A stretch of DNA of 64,000 nt. Origin: Cytobacillus oceanisediminis (lineage in GTDB: Bacteria; Bacillota; Bacilli; Bacillales; Cytobacillaceae). Position 1 is the first letter of the stretch. The number at the start of each line of letters is the position of its first letter. Positions 17,101 to 26,607 of this stretch are shown here, piece after piece. The DNA lies in NCBI RefSeq assembly GCF_007830235.1, contig NZ_VLKI01000019.1, forward strand, positions 1 through 64,000. The letters are read 5' to 3'. The notes under the pieces are model-generated. The model was not told the DNA's origin. It worked only from the letters and a program-made list of their open reading frames with translations, and did no database searches. The position numbers were made by a program, and so were the translations under genes.

Positions 17101-17820
17101 TTATTCACCTAAGTCAACATTATGGTACACCCGTTGAACATCTTCCAGATCTTCCAGAGCATCAATCAGCTTTTCAAATTGAGCTTGTGCATCAGAATCC
17201 AGTGTAACTTCATTTTGAGGAAGCATCGTTAATTCCGCAACTGTAAACTCTGTAATGCCTTCTTCTTTAAAGGCTTCCTGAATAGCATGAAATTGATCTG
17301 GCTCAGCGTAGACGATTACGGTTTCATCTTCTTCTAAAATATCACGGGCGTCTACGTCTGCTTCCATTAAGATTTCAAGCACTTCTTCTTCGGATTTGCC
17401 TTCAACGCCAATTACAGCTGTTGAATCGAACATGTAGGCTACTGAACCGCTCACTCCCATATTGCCTCCATTTTTACCAAATGCAGCACGTACATTGGAA
17501 GCAGTGCGGTTTACGTTATTTGTCAGCGCATCAACAATGATCATGGAACCGCTTGGCCCGAATCCTTCGTAACGAAGCTCGTCATAATTTTCTTCCGCTC
17601 CGCCTTTGGCTTTTTCAATCGCACGATCAATGATATTTCTTGGCACATTATATGTTTTTGCACGTTCAAGTACAAATTTTAAAGCCTGGTTTGCTTCAGG
17701 ATCAGGTTCGCCCTGTTTAGCAACTACATAAATTTCAAGTGCGAACTTGGAATAAACACGACTTGTATTCGCATCCTTTGAAGCTTTCTTTTCTTTAATA
17801 TTGTTCCATTTACGGCCCAT
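17101..17820 (-). CDS. yeeN: YebC/PmpR family protein, YeeN type
   Basis: The 239-residue protein matches YeeN nearly end to end ([54 protein letters not shown]). YebC-family proteins act as translation factors easing difficult peptide bonds or as DNA-binding regulators; YeeN is the second paralogue of B. subtilis beside YrbC. ATG at 17820 is used since MGRKWNN is the conserved start; the GTG 9 bp upstream is weaker. It is a single gene with its own terminator. Confidence 0.93.
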   Translation of the reverse strand: MGRKWNNIKEKKASKDANTSRVYSKFALEIYVVAKQGEPDPEANQALKFVLERAKTYNVPRNIIDRAIEKAKGGAEENYDELRYEGFGPSGSMIIVDALTNNVNRTASNVRAAFGKNGGNMGVSGSVAYMFDSTAVIGVEGKSEEEVLEILMEADVDARDILEEDETVIVYAEPDQFHAIQEAFKEEGITEFTVAELTMLPQNEVTLDSDAQAQFEKLIDALEDLEDVQRVYHNVDLGE

Positions 17821-17959
17821 ATGTCCCACTCTCTTTCAGCTTTGGATCTATAAAAAGGTAATTATATGTAATGGAATTCTTCTTCAACTGAAGAACTCAT
17901 ACCCCATTATTATACATTAAGTGTGGGGACTTTTTCGAGTATATACTTTTAATTCCATT

Positions 17960-17990
17960 AAAAAAGGAAACCCGCGGGTTCCCTTTTTTA
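17960..17990. terminator. Perfect-stem bidirectional terminator
   Basis: AAAAAGG, AACCCGCGGGTT and CCTTTTT form a nearly perfect palindrome with A- and T-runs on both sides, between the yeeN promoter and the end of the MFS gene. It probably terminates the leftward MFS transcript. Confidence 0.7.
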
Positions 17991-18112
17991 ATTATTTAAG
18001 TCTTGGTCTAAAAATATTTTATTATCTAAATAACAAAATCCTATACTGCGGCCTAGAAGGGAAAAAAGCCAATACAACTTGTATTGACTTTGAGTTTGGT
18101 CAGATTTACACA

Positions 18113-19357
18113 CTAAATAAAGGCAGCAGGCAGTGATTTCGATTGGTTCTTTTTCAAGAATAGGTACAAGAAAAAGAAAACTCCGGCACTGGATCCTCTT
18201 AGGATTGTGGAAACGATCATCGCCATATCAATGCTCGTTTGCTCGAGGAGATAGACGCCGAATTGCGGAGCAACAAAGGCCACTAGTGCAAGCAAAATAT
18301 TATAATTGGAAATAAAGACACTCCGCTTTTCTTCCTCTGTTACCTCCAAGAGCTGGTTAAATAGGATAAGAACTGTACCAGACACAAACAGCCCGCTAAA
18401 GCCATTCACTAAAACAAGATAGATCATATTAGGAGAAAGAATCGTCAAAACAGGTGCGCTGGCCATTCCAGCAGAGACAAGGATCATCATTTTTGCATTG
18501 CTATGTTTATCAGCCATTCTCCCCCACCATTTGTAGCTGATAATTTGCGCCAGTTGGTTCGCTACTGTAAATAAACTGATCCACAGTGCTGTTGCTCCCG
18601 CATACTTAATCTGATAAATGCTAAATAATGACCATGCCATTTGCCAGCCGAAATTGAAAAAGAGGCTGCAAAACAAAAAGTAGAGAAAAGGCTTATGCCT
18701 GAAAACCTCCAACCCGAAACATAAGCGCTTTTTCTCTCTCTTTTTTTCCTTCTTCTCTTCCTTATGCTTCAGTAAATAATAAACCTCTATTAAGCCGAAA
18801 AGAAACGCAGAGACAAACAAAACTTGAAATGGAAATGGGCTTGTTTTGTCAAATTGCTGGAGAAGGATGCCGATCAAAAATGTAGAAAACATACCAACTA
18901 TCGTGAGAACTTTATTTCGTTCGCTAAAGAATCCGCTTCTCCGGTCATCAGGGATCAGATCGCCTATAAAACTCTGCCAGCTCAAATTTGCGAAGGATCC
19001 CGGCAGATTCATAAAGCCGACAAGAAGAACAAAGGCCCAGCTTCTATATTCAGCAGGCAAATACATAACGAAAAATATCAAGAATAAAAAGAGCCTTGCC
19101 GCCAGGAAAGAATATGCCGTAAATCTTTTCTTCTCTTCCAGGCGATTCAAAATCATGGATCCTATCACCATGGCAAACATGCCAATAAACTGCGGTAACG
19201 AGCTGATAAGCCCTATTTGAAAATTTGTTGCTCCGAGCACACTGATGGCAAACAGCGGAAAATAATTATTACTAATGTTTAATACAATGGTTGTTGCAAT
19301 TCCATTACGGATACTGAGCTTCTCATTCTGCTTTGTTTCACTTAGCGGGAGTGCCAT
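18113..19357 (-). CDS. MFS transporter
   Basis: The 414-residue protein has about 12 membrane segments with a charged central loop (KHKEEKKEKKREKKR, about residues 200-215) between the two halves, and an MFS loop motif (GRMADKHSNAK). ATG with GAAGGAAGA upstream. The substrate cannot be told from sequence. The first half (LISSLPQFIGMFAMVIGS) resembles drug/sugar MFS permeases common in bacilli. No regulator adjoins it. Confidence 0.85.
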   Translation of the reverse strand: MALPLSETKQNEKLSIRNGIATTIVLNISNNYFPLFAISVLGATNFQIGLISSLPQFIGMFAMVIGSMILNRLEEKKRFTAYSFLAARLFLFLIFFVMYLPAEYRSWAFVLLVGFMNLPGSFANLSWQSFIGDLIPDDRRSGFFSERNKVLTIVGMFSTFLIGILLQQFDKTSPFPFQVLFVSAFLFGLIEVYYLLKHKEEKKEKKREKKRLCFGLEVFRHKPFLYFLFCSLFFNFGWQMAWSLFSIYQIKYAGATALWISLFTVANQLAQIISYKWWGRMADKHSNAKMMILVSAGMASAPVLTILSPNMIYLVLVNGFSGLFVSGTVLILFNQLLEVTEEEKRSVFISNYNILLALVAFVAPQFGVYLLEQTSIDMAMIVSTILRGSSAGVFFFLYLFLKKNQSKSLPAAFI

Positions 19358-19475
19358 CGGTCATCTTCCTTCATAAGATATATACATTTCTATTTCGATA
19401 CACTAAATATTTTCTTAGTAATCATAATCCGGTACCCCTTTTTTGGCAATACTTTTATGAAAAATTTTCAAAATA

Positions 19476-19500
19476 AAAAACCTCTTTAAAAGAGGTTAGC
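19476..19500 (-). terminator. Terminator of the coiled-coil protein gene
   Basis: AACCTCTTT pairs with AAAGAGGTT, followed by TTTTTTATTTT on the minus strand. Confidence 0.8.
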
Positions 19501-19512
19501 ACACGGCATTAT

Positions 19513-19890
19513 TTAGACGGCCTTAGATGACGTTTTCCCTTCTATCATCAGGATGGCTTCTTCATTCTTTGCTATCTTTGTTAATTGAGCGTCAAGCCGC
19601 TGGTGGATTTGTGTAATTTCCTCGCTTAACATTTGCTTTAAAGTCGTTTCTTTAATAATCTCCAAAAAATCCTTCATTTCTTCTCTCTGGAAAGAATCCA
19701 TTTTTTCAACAATTTCCTTTATATCTGTGAGATCGATTTGGTTAACCATTACTCGGTGTTCAATGCTATCCACCTTTTCTAGGCGGTCCAATCTGTGTTC
19801 AAGTATTTTTACATTTTTATCGATTTGGATCAGCTGATTCTTTATCTCTTTGTTGCTTTCCAGCAGCTGCTTCAATAGCTCCTCCATCAT
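19513..19890 (-). CDS. Coiled-coil hypothetical protein
   Basis: The 125-residue protein is almost entirely heptad-patterned (LLKQLLESNKEIKNQLIQID, VKILEHRLDRLEKVD) and without cysteines, signal peptide or membrane segment. Such small predicted coiled coils are frequent in Bacillaceae and unassigned. The start ATG has GAGGAGAG upstream. It has its own terminator and appears monocistronic. Confidence 0.7.
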   Translation of the reverse strand: MMEELLKQLLESNKEIKNQLIQIDKNVKILEHRLDRLEKVDSIEHRVMVNQIDLTDIKEIVEKMDSFQREEMKDFLEIIKETTLKQMLSEEITQIHQRLDAQLTKIAKNEEAILMIEGKTSSKAV

Positions 19891-19985
19891 TATCTCTCCT
19901 CGTCTTTTGTTAGACCAATTTTATCACCTCTGTTCTTTTAAAAGCTGTGAATATTTCGTTACAAATGTATTGAAATGGAAAACAA

Positions 19986-20010
19986 CAAAAAAGAGACACA
20001 AAAGAGCCTC
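19986..20010 (-). terminator. Terminator of the oxidoreductase gene
   Basis: AGAGGC pairs with GTCTCT (one G-T pair) followed by TTTTTT on the minus strand, just past the stop. Confidence 0.6.
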
Positions 20011-20966
20011 TAATTTGCCTTTATTAATTCCTCTAAAACTTTTTGAACCGCGTATCCTTCTTTAAAAGATACCAGCTTTGCTGAATCACCTTTGATTGCT
20101 TTAAGCAACTCTCCGGCAAGGCTGCTTGTATCAGAACTTTCAAGTGGGATGATTACCCCGTTGTCTGCAGCTGTACTCTGGGAAAGAATGCCCCAGTTCA
20201 CCATGTCCAATGTTCCTTTGTCACCGAAGACTTTAAATGAAAGATGGTCTTTCTGTCCAATACCAGCTATTCCGTTAAATAGAACAGGAATACCTCGTGG
20301 AAGCTTCATTGAACTGATAAAGCTTGTTTCGCACAAAAGTTCATCCTCAGGATATTCAACAAAAGAATTAATATCGCACATTTCCCCGAAAACATCATGG
20401 ATCATTTGAATAAAATGGGGAGCTACTTCCCGGATAAATCCACCCTGCTCTCTGCTTGAGATCCATTCATTTTTCTGCCACGCGCGAGGCCATTGGGTAA
20501 AATGCAGATGAAGTTCTACTTTTTTGATTTTTCCCAGGTCTCCGCTCTGTATCTTTTCTTTAAATACCTGATAGGCCTGGCTATATACCATTGGAAAATT
20601 CATGGCATGGACAATTTTGGCCCGTTCAGCTGCTTCAACCATTTCTTTCGCTTCTTCAACCGAATTGGCAAGCGGCTTTTCACACAGCAGATTCTTGCCT
20701 CTTCTGATTATATCCATCGCAATTGAATGATGGAATTTAGGCGGAGCCCCTAAATAAATGAGCTTAATCGTTTCGTCCTGAAGCATGTTCAAATGATCTG
20801 TGTACATTGCTGCATCCGGCAGCTCATTCTTAAATTTGTTTAAACGGTCAACGTTTCGATCACAGAGGGCTGCAATTTCAAATTCTCCATGCTGCTGAAA
20901 TTGATGTAATATCCTTTCACCGATAGCTCCCATTCCAATTAGCCCCAATTTAACCTTTTCACTCAA
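20010..20966 (-). CDS. Gfo/Idh/MocA family oxidoreductase
   Basis: The 318-residue protein has the N-terminal Rossmann motif LGLIGMGAIGERI (8-20) and the EKP triad (Glu96-Lys97-Pro98) at the nicotinamide site, then a C-terminal alpha/beta domain with HFIQMIHDVFG. Members are NAD(P)-dependent dehydrogenases of sugars, inositols and related compounds; the substrate is not predictable here and no sugar genes flank it. The start is TTG with AGGTGAAGG upstream. Confidence 0.88.
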   Translation of the reverse strand: MSEKVKLGLIGMGAIGERILHQFQQHGEFEIAALCDRNVDRLNKFKNELPDAAMYTDHLNMLQDETIKLIYLGAPPKFHHSIAMDIIRRGKNLLCEKPLANSVEEAKEMVEAAERAKIVHAMNFPMVYSQAYQVFKEKIQSGDLGKIKKVELHLHFTQWPRAWQKNEWISSREQGGFIREVAPHFIQMIHDVFGEMCDINSFVEYPEDELLCETSFISSMKLPRGIPVLFNGIAGIGQKDHLSFKVFGDKGTLDMVNWGILSQSTAADNGVIIPLESSDTSSLAGELLKAIKGDSAKLVSFKEGYAVQKVLEELIKAN

Positions 20967-21074
20967 ATTCCTTCACCTGCTTATATAGATTCATAGCACC
21001 TAGATGAATTATACAATTTATTTGAAAAATGCAAAAGTTATATTTTTTTGATCGCTATTTCTTAAGGATTATTA

Positions 21075-21187
21075 GTTTATTAAAACAGATATAACAAAAC
21101 CAGACCCCAATCTGTTTATATGAAGAAATCACAGCCGATTAAATTGGACATGTAAATCTCCAGCACGCTTGCTGGAGATTTTTTAGT
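21075..21187 (+). ncRNA. Candidate small RNA ending in an orphan terminator
   Basis: A strong terminator (AAATCTCCAGCA / TGCTGGAGATTTTTT, 21154-21185) points rightward, but no rightward gene precedes it; the nearest gene to the left runs the other way. Upstream lies another possible hairpin (AACAGAT ... ATCTGTT, about 21083-21115). An AT-rich promoter-like stretch precedes it. A short untranslated transcript is the simplest reading, but the terminator may only insulate the next gene. Confidence 0.4.
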
Positions 21188-21268
21188 TAATTATACTGGC
21201 CAATATATGGATAGAAAAATATAGAATGGGAATCCTGATTATAACAATACTTTTAGGAGGTATTATCA

Positions 21269-21490
21269 TTGAACCTGGATAAAGATATGCAATTCGAAAT
21301 CAAAAGCTGCTTTGCTCCGAATCTTTACCGTTCTCAGACTCTTAAGATCTTGGAGGTAACCCCGAGCAGTGTTGTCATTCAAATGGATAGATCCAGCGGG
21401 CGTGGCGTTTTTCCTGCAGATAACTTCCACTATTGGATTAAAAGAGGTTCACTTATTAAGCTGAATGACCATCATAGAAGAACATCTTAA
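21269..21490 (+). CDS. Small conserved-looking hypothetical protein
   Basis: 73 residues, TTG start with a perfect AGGAGG 8 bp upstream and a strong terminator right behind it, so the gene is well delimited. It is basic and beta-rich (TLKILEVTPSSVVIQMD, then NFHYWIKRGSLIKLN). No transmembrane or signal segment. Not recognised. Confidence 0.75.
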   Translation: MNLDKDMQFEIKSCFAPNLYRSQTLKILEVTPSSVVIQMDRSSGRGVFPADNFHYWIKRGSLIKLNDHHRRTS

Positions 21491-21520
21491 AACACTGGTT
21501 TAGGCCAGTGTTCTTTTTTT
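21491..21520 (+). terminator. Terminator of the small gene
   Basis: AACACTGG and CCAGTGTT around a 6-nt loop, followed by TTTTTTT. Confidence 0.88.
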
Positions 21521-21569
21521 ATGGCTATGGTAAAGCTCAATGCTGATTTTGGCATTATGTTAATTGTAG

Positions 21570-21991
<422 letters not shown>

Positions 21992-21993
21992 TA

Positions 21994-22035
21994 TAGAAAG
22001 CAGCCTGCAACTTTGGTTAGCAGGCTGCTTTCTAT
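21994..22035 (+). terminator. Long terminator behind the P450 remnant
   Basis: A 14-bp perfect stem (AGAAAGCAGCCTGC / GCAGGCTGCTTTCT). It is probably the original terminator of the decayed P450 gene. Confidence 0.75.
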
Positions 22036-22059
22036 TTGGAATAAATTAACTTAATTGTG

Positions 22060-22182
22060 AACTTTACGAAGAAACTGCCAAAACTTGAGAACAAAATGGT
22101 GAAATTGCGAAGAAACCTCTAAAACCTACGAACAAATTCAGTAATTTAGCGAAGAAATCATAAAAATTAGCGAATAAACATA
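22060..22182. repeat. 21-bp periodic array 2 (six units)
   Basis: Units with core GCGAAGAAA begin at 22066, 22087, 22107, 22128, 22149 and 22170 (steps 21, 20, 21, 21, 21). Cores are ACGAAGAAA, GAGAACAAA, GCGAAGAAA, ACGAACAAA, GCGAAGAAA and GCGAATAAA, each followed by a variable stretch and an A-run. It lies between the P450 remnant and the 3' end of the nuclease gene. Confidence 0.82.
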
Positions 22183-22279
22183 GGCGGCTTCCTTTTAATG
22201 ATTGAATCATGTCCTCATTGTTAAAAACCGCCAGTTTTCATCAAAAAAGTCGACTCTTTTGCAAGAATCAGCCTCCATT

Positions 22280-23536
22280 CTATCTTTCACATGCAAAATT
22301 ATCTTTATCTCGATCATGTTTTGAGTCATAAGCAGGATGTGTCGATGGAACTCCATTCGGATACACTTTTCTCAACTCTGTGCAATTTTTGTAAGACTCT
22401 GATTGATTTTCCGATGACCATGAAGCACTGTTGTTGGACGAGCTGCTATCGGCTTCTGAGCCGCTTGAGGTATTGCCAGTTCCAGAACCTGACGATGAAC
22501 CAGCCGCACTGCTGCTCCCCGAATAGTCCAAATCCCCCCTGGTTGTTCCTTCATTTCCAAACGCCCAGAGACCTTTATTAGCTTCCCTTGCTTCCCTGCC
22601 AAACTTTCTGAAGTATTCGCTGTATTTTACATCCGGATTATAGGTTGATGGTTCAGCGTACCCGTTAAGCACTAATTGGGCGTTGAACATTTTAGAACGT
22701 ATTTCGCTTTCGTCCATATCATCTGAAGGGATTTCAAGCCAAATGAGTCTTAGCAGACGGCCATATCGGTCTGTATCAGAAACGTCCTTTTGCATCCAAA
22801 CTTTCTTCCCCGTTAACTTGGATGAGGTAAATTGGCTGGCTTCCTTGCCGTATTCTTCAACTTTTGTTGTCGATTCCGGCGTGTTAATCCCAATTAGCCG
22901 CACTTTTCTTCCATCGGATGTTTCAACCGTGTCTCCATCAACTACTCTCCCAACAGTCACTAACTCAAGACCCAAGCTGGCAGCATTCTGTTCTTCTTCC
23001 TGTTGCAGCCTCTCTGATTCTTCTTGCTTTTCTTTTTCTGCTTTCTCAGCTTCTATTCTTGCTTTCTCCTCGGCCTGTTCTTTTGCTTCCTCTTCTTTCG
23101 CCTTCTCTTCAGCAAGCTTTTCTTCCTCTGCTTGCATTTTTTCATCGGCTTCCCGCCGCTCTTCTTTAGCCATTTCTTCCTGTTCAGAAGTGCCCTCAAT
23201 GTCCTGATCTTTTGCAGTTTCAGTGGTCTCAGAAAATGCAACAGCCAAAATTAGTGAGAGGACAATTCCTGCAGCCATTACCCAGCCGGATTGTTTAAAA
23301 TTGGTTTTATATCTGCGGTACTGATTGTTTAAAAACAATCCAATAAAAAAGACAACCAGCCCGATTAACGCTGCTGGAATGATGATTCCTAATAACAGCA
23401 TAAATAATATAATAATAGTGAAAAAAACTCCTCTAAGAACCTTCAATCTTTTAATTCTCTCCCTTTTAAAAAATTCCTTATCAAGTATGCCATAAAACAG
23501 CCAATCACTGTTAACCAATTTTTCACCGCAAATCAA
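22280..23536 (-). CDS. Membrane-anchored thermonuclease with Excalibur domain
   Basis: The 418-residue protein has three hydrophobic segments (about 35-55, 57-72, 84-101), a Glu/Lys/Ala-rich coiled coil (about 115-185), a staphylococcal nuclease domain (TVGRVVDGDTVET, then KVRLIGINTPE, DTDRYGRLLRLIW), a Ser/Gly-rich linker and a C-terminal Excalibur calcium-binding motif (DRDKDNFACER). It should degrade nucleic acid at the cell surface in a calcium-dependent way. The annotated start is a TTG with GGAG rather far upstream; a slightly later start is possible. Confidence 0.88.
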   Translation of the reverse strand: MICGEKLVNSDWLFYGILDKEFFKRERIKRLKVLRGVFFTIIILFMLLLGIIIPAALIGLVVFFIGLFLNNQYRRYKTNFKQSGWVMAAGIVLSLILAVAFSETTETAKDQDIEGTSEQEEMAKEERREADEKMQAEEEKLAEEKAKEEEAKEQAEEKARIEAEKAEKEKQEESERLQQEEEQNAASLGLELVTVGRVVDGDTVETSDGRKVRLIGINTPESTTKVEEYGKEASQFTSSKLTGKKVWMQKDVSDTDRYGRLLRLIWLEIPSDDMDESEIRSKMFNAQLVLNGYAEPSTYNPDVKYSEYFRKFGREAREANKGLWAFGNEGTTRGDLDYSGSSSAAGSSSGSGTGNTSSGSEADSSSSNNSASWSSENQSESYKNCTELRKVYPNGVPSTHPAYDSKHDRDKDNFACER

Positions 23537-23586
23537 ATAACACCAACTCCGTTAAGAATTGGTGCTACCAATTATATTATATAGGG

Positions 23587-24465
23587 TTATTGCTTTTTCC
23601 CAAAAATTTGTTCCTGCAGCCTTCGCCCGGTCGGAGTTGCAGCTAAACCGCCTTCTGCTGTTTCCCTCAACGCAGATGGCATAGTTTGGCCGATTTGGAA
23701 CATGGCATTTATGACTTCGTCGCAAGGAATACGGCTCGTGATTCCCGCAAGTGCCATATCGGCTGCAGTCATAGCGTTGGAAGCACCCATGGCATTTCGT
23801 TTCACACAGGGAACCTCTACAAGTCCAGCAACTGGGTCACAAACCAGACCCAGCATATTTTTCAGTGTAATCGCCATCGCTTGCGCTGCCTGGCTTGGTG
23901 TTCCTCCTGCCATTTCCACGATGGAAGCAGCCGCCATACCGCTTGCAGATCCAACTTCAGCCTGGCATCCGCCAGCCGCCCCGGAAATGGAAGCATTGTT
24001 TGCAACCACAAAGCCGAAGGCCGCTGAAGTGAATAGGAATTCGATCATTTCCATGCGAGTTGGATTTAAAACTTCCTTTACCGCGAACAATGTACCTGGC
24101 ACAACTCCGGCAGATCCGGCTGTTGGGGTAGCGCAGATCGTTCCCATTGCAGCATTCACTTCATTGGTCGCGACCGCTTTGCTGACAGCATCAAGTAAAA
24201 TATTGCCTGATAATGCTTTGCCGCTTTTAATGTATTTTTGAAGAAGAACAGCATCTCCTCCTGTCAATCCGGTTACAGACGTCACTCCGTTCAGGCCGCG
24301 CTCGACTGCCTGTTCCATTACTGTCAGGTTACGGTCCATCTTTTCGATAATTTCCTCACGAGTCCGACCGGTAACTTCTATTTCCTGCTGAATCATTATT
24401 TCAGCAATTTTAACCTCTTTATTTTCAGCGAGCTCCACAAGCTCAGCAACATTTCTAAACAACAT
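23587..24465 (-). CDS. sdaAA: L-serine dehydratase, iron-sulfur alpha subunit
   Basis: The 292-residue protein matches SdaAA. Cysteines of the oxygen-sensitive [4Fe-4S] cluster can be seen at about 111 (GTICATPTAGSAG), 167 (GGCQAEVGSASG), 209 (GLVCDPVAG) and 220 (EVPCVKRNAMGASNA). It converts L-serine to pyruvate and ammonia. It follows sdaAB by 36 bp, giving the usual two-gene operon. Confidence 0.95.
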   Translation of the reverse strand: MLFRNVAELVELAENKEVKIAEIMIQQEIEVTGRTREEIIEKMDRNLTVMEQAVERGLNGVTSVTGLTGGDAVLLQKYIKSGKALSGNILLDAVSKAVATNEVNAAMGTICATPTAGSAGVVPGTLFAVKEVLNPTRMEMIEFLFTSAAFGFVVANNASISGAAGGCQAEVGSASGMAAASIVEMAGGTPSQAAQAMAITLKNMLGLVCDPVAGLVEVPCVKRNAMGASNAMTAADMALAGITSRIPCDEVINAMFQIGQTMPSALRETAEGGLAATPTGRRLQEQIFGKKQ

Positions 24466-24501
24466 TAGTTTTTCCCTCCTGGTGCACTGCGTCTTATCCT
24501 A

Positions 24502-25164
24502 TTAGTCAACCATTCTAATAATTTGCGTAATATTTGGAAGCCCTTCTAGCTCAGCCATCACTTCTTCGTCAATCTTCTGGTCCACTTCAATGACCATGAT
24601 CGCCATTTTTCCTTTTTCTTTGCGGGAAACTTCCATATGCCCAATGTTGATTCGGTGTTTTGATAAAATATTTGTAACAGCGGAGATTACGCCGAACTGA
24701 TCGTTATGGACGACTAAAATAGCAGGATGCTCACCTGTCAATTTAAGTTCAAATGAGTTTAGCTCTGTAATTTCAATCGTTCCGCCGCCAATGGATATAC
24801 CGACAAGTTCCAAGTCACGTTCTCCCTCTGACAGCTTGATGCGTACAGTATTCGGATGGTCTGTAACCGTATCTTCCACTGTAAAAATTACTTCTATACC
24901 TGCTTCTTCTGCTAATTTTAGTGCAAAAGGGATGCGCTCATCAAAAGTATCAAAATCAAGAATCCCGCCGACAATGGCCACATCTGTGCCATGCCCTTTA
25001 TAAGTCTTCGCGAAAGACCCGTATAAAGAAATCTCTGCTTTGGCTGGCTGCTTTCCAAAAAGAGTCCGGGCAACCCGGCCGATTCGTGCAGCTCCAGCTG
25101 TATGTGAACTTGAAGGTCCAATCATAACCGGACCGATGATATCGAATGCAGATCTGTATTTCAT
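24502..25164 (-). CDS. sdaAB: L-serine dehydratase, beta subunit
   Basis: 220 residues: an N-terminal domain with MIGPSSSHTAGAARIGRVAR and a C-terminal ACT domain (about 147-218, NDQFGVISAVTNILSKHRIN). The beta subunit completes the serine-binding site. ATG with AAAGGGG upstream. It is transcribed before sdaAA, and the YheO-like regulator lies just upstream on the same strand. Confidence 0.95.
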   Translation of the reverse strand: MKYRSAFDIIGPVMIGPSSSHTAGAARIGRVARTLFGKQPAKAEISLYGSFAKTYKGHGTDVAIVGGILDFDTFDERIPFALKLAEEAGIEVIFTVEDTVTDHPNTVRIKLSEGERDLELVGISIGGGTIEITELNSFELKLTGEHPAILVVHNDQFGVISAVTNILSKHRINIGHMEVSRKEKGKMAIMVIEVDQKIDEEVMAELEGLPNITQIIRMVD

Positions 25165-25301
25165 TTTGTATGCCCCTTTACTCTAATGGTCGTTATTTAT
25201 CTTTTTAGCGGCAAAAGAAAATTGTAACACAAAGGTTCTAGATTTAAATACATTTTCTCACTATGTTTATACTGGTTATAGTCAGCAAGGAAAGGATTGT
25301 C

Positions 25302-25976
25302 TTATTTATGTTCGATAGCTGCTTCGGGATGGAGCTCATTAATGGTTCTGATTTTCTGCAAATAATTATAAATCGTAAATTTAGATACCCCCAGGACAGA
25401 GGCTACATAGTCTGTTGCCCCCTTAATCAGGAATGTCCCTTTATCTTCAAGCTGGCGTACACACTCAACCTTTTCATCAAGTGTCATGAGCGAAGGCGCC
25501 TTTTTAAATCCTTGAAGCACTTGCTCGACCATCTCGTGGATAACGTCCTGGACAGAGTTGTAGAAGTTTTCGGATTTGGAATGGCTGTCATCAAAGCCGA
25601 TGAACTCCTCAATTTCACCGCTAAATTGCATTAGCAAACTTATATCGTAATTTAGGCACAGTGCGCCAATTACCTTATTTTCATCATCACGAAGAAAAAT
25701 CGTGGATGATTTCATGACATTTCCCTTTTTTGATTGAGTTTTATAATTCGCTATATCGTTTACATCATTATCATGTTTGGCTAATTCATTTAACACGAGA
25801 TCAGTAATGGGAGAACCGATTTTCCGGTCTGTTACATTCCCGGCAATATGAATAAGCGATTTTTTTAAGTCGCTGAAATCGTGGACGGCCACTTCACAGC
25901 GGGAACCAAACATTTTTACAAGCATATCAGCAGTCCGGATCGCCAAGTCGAATACAGGCTTACGGCATTCCTTCAA
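25302..25976 (-). CDS. YheO/DauR-like transcriptional regulator (PAS-like plus HTH)
   Basis: The 224-residue protein has an N-terminal YheO-type PAS-like domain (about 8-118: VKMFGSRCEVAVHDFSDL, FLRDDENKVIGALCLNYD) and a C-terminal helix-turn-helix (about 165-212: TDYVASVLGVSKFTIYNYLQ). Members regulate amino acid catabolism in some bacteria (DauR for D-arginine). It sits 137 bp upstream of sdaAB on the same strand, which suggests control of serine dehydratase; the ligand is unknown. Confidence 0.82.
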   Translation of the reverse strand: MKECRKPVFDLAIRTADMLVKMFGSRCEVAVHDFSDLKKSLIHIAGNVTDRKIGSPITDLVLNELAKHDNDVNDIANYKTQSKKGNVMKSSTIFLRDDENKVIGALCLNYDISLLMQFSGEIEEFIGFDDSHSKSENFYNSVQDVIHEMVEQVLQGFKKAPSLMTLDEKVECVRQLEDKGTFLIKGATDYVASVLGVSKFTIYNYLQKIRTINELHPEAAIEHK

Positions 25977-26182
25977 TTCCTGTCACTTCCTTTTGTAATC
26001 GCTTTCATTAATATACTACTCTATATTTCTCAATAATTGAATCATAACATAAAAAATAAATTAATTAAAATAAAATTTTAATAACTACAAAAAAATTGTA
26101 ACCAAAAAGGCAATCTTCTAATATAAAGCAAATTGCCTCCCGTTAATTTTTCTATTTTCCAAAGTAATAAAACAAATAAACA

Positions 26183-26218
26183 AATGCCACAGCCTCAAAG
26201 GCTGTGGCATTGTTTTTT
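26183..26218. terminator. Bidirectional terminator
   Basis: A 12-bp stem, AATGCCACAGCC with GGCTGTGGCATT, and T-runs on both strands. It serves the small minus-strand gene whose stop it touches. Confidence 0.85.
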
Positions 26219-26450
26219 AAACATTTTTTAAAACCAGGTATAACCTGTTTACACGCTCGCTCTTTTCTTCTTGGGATGCAAGGTCGAACTTTTTTAATAG
26301 ATGAAAAACTTCATTTAATAGATCCTGGGTATGTTCTTCCTGGAAGAAGGACTGGAATAATGGTTTCATATCCTCTGGCAGAAATTCTGCCTGCTGTTCA
26401 TATTTTTTCTGTACGTCTTCTTGTGAATGATCTAACTTACATTCGCTCAT
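26217..26450 (-). CDS. Small hypothetical protein
   Basis: 77 residues, acidic and helical (EDVQKKYEQQAEFLPEDMK, DLLNEVFHLLKKFDLASQEE). It looks like a short conserved Bacillus protein of unknown role. ATG with GGAGGGATATC upstream, a good site. Transcribed divergently from the histidine kinase. Confidence 0.7.
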   Translation of the reverse strand: MSECKLDHSQEDVQKKYEQQAEFLPEDMKPLFQSFFQEEHTQDLLNEVFHLLKKFDLASQEEKSERVNRLYLVLKNV

Positions 26451-26607
26451 TGATATCCCTCCTGAATTTCAAACTGTTCTCTTTGTATTTTACTATGTTA
26501 GGGCACATTATTCTAATTTACCTTCCTCTACCCTAATTAAAACCTGAAGCTTCTGCATAGATTCTTCAATTTTTTCGAATATAATAGAAGTAATTGATCT
26601 GAAATGA

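Noticed and set aside
22918-23254. Overlapping plus-strand hydrophobic frames inside the nuclease gene
   Set aside because: They are antisense shadows of the Glu/Lys-rich coiled coil (minus-strand GAA/AAG codons read as Leu/Phe/Ser).
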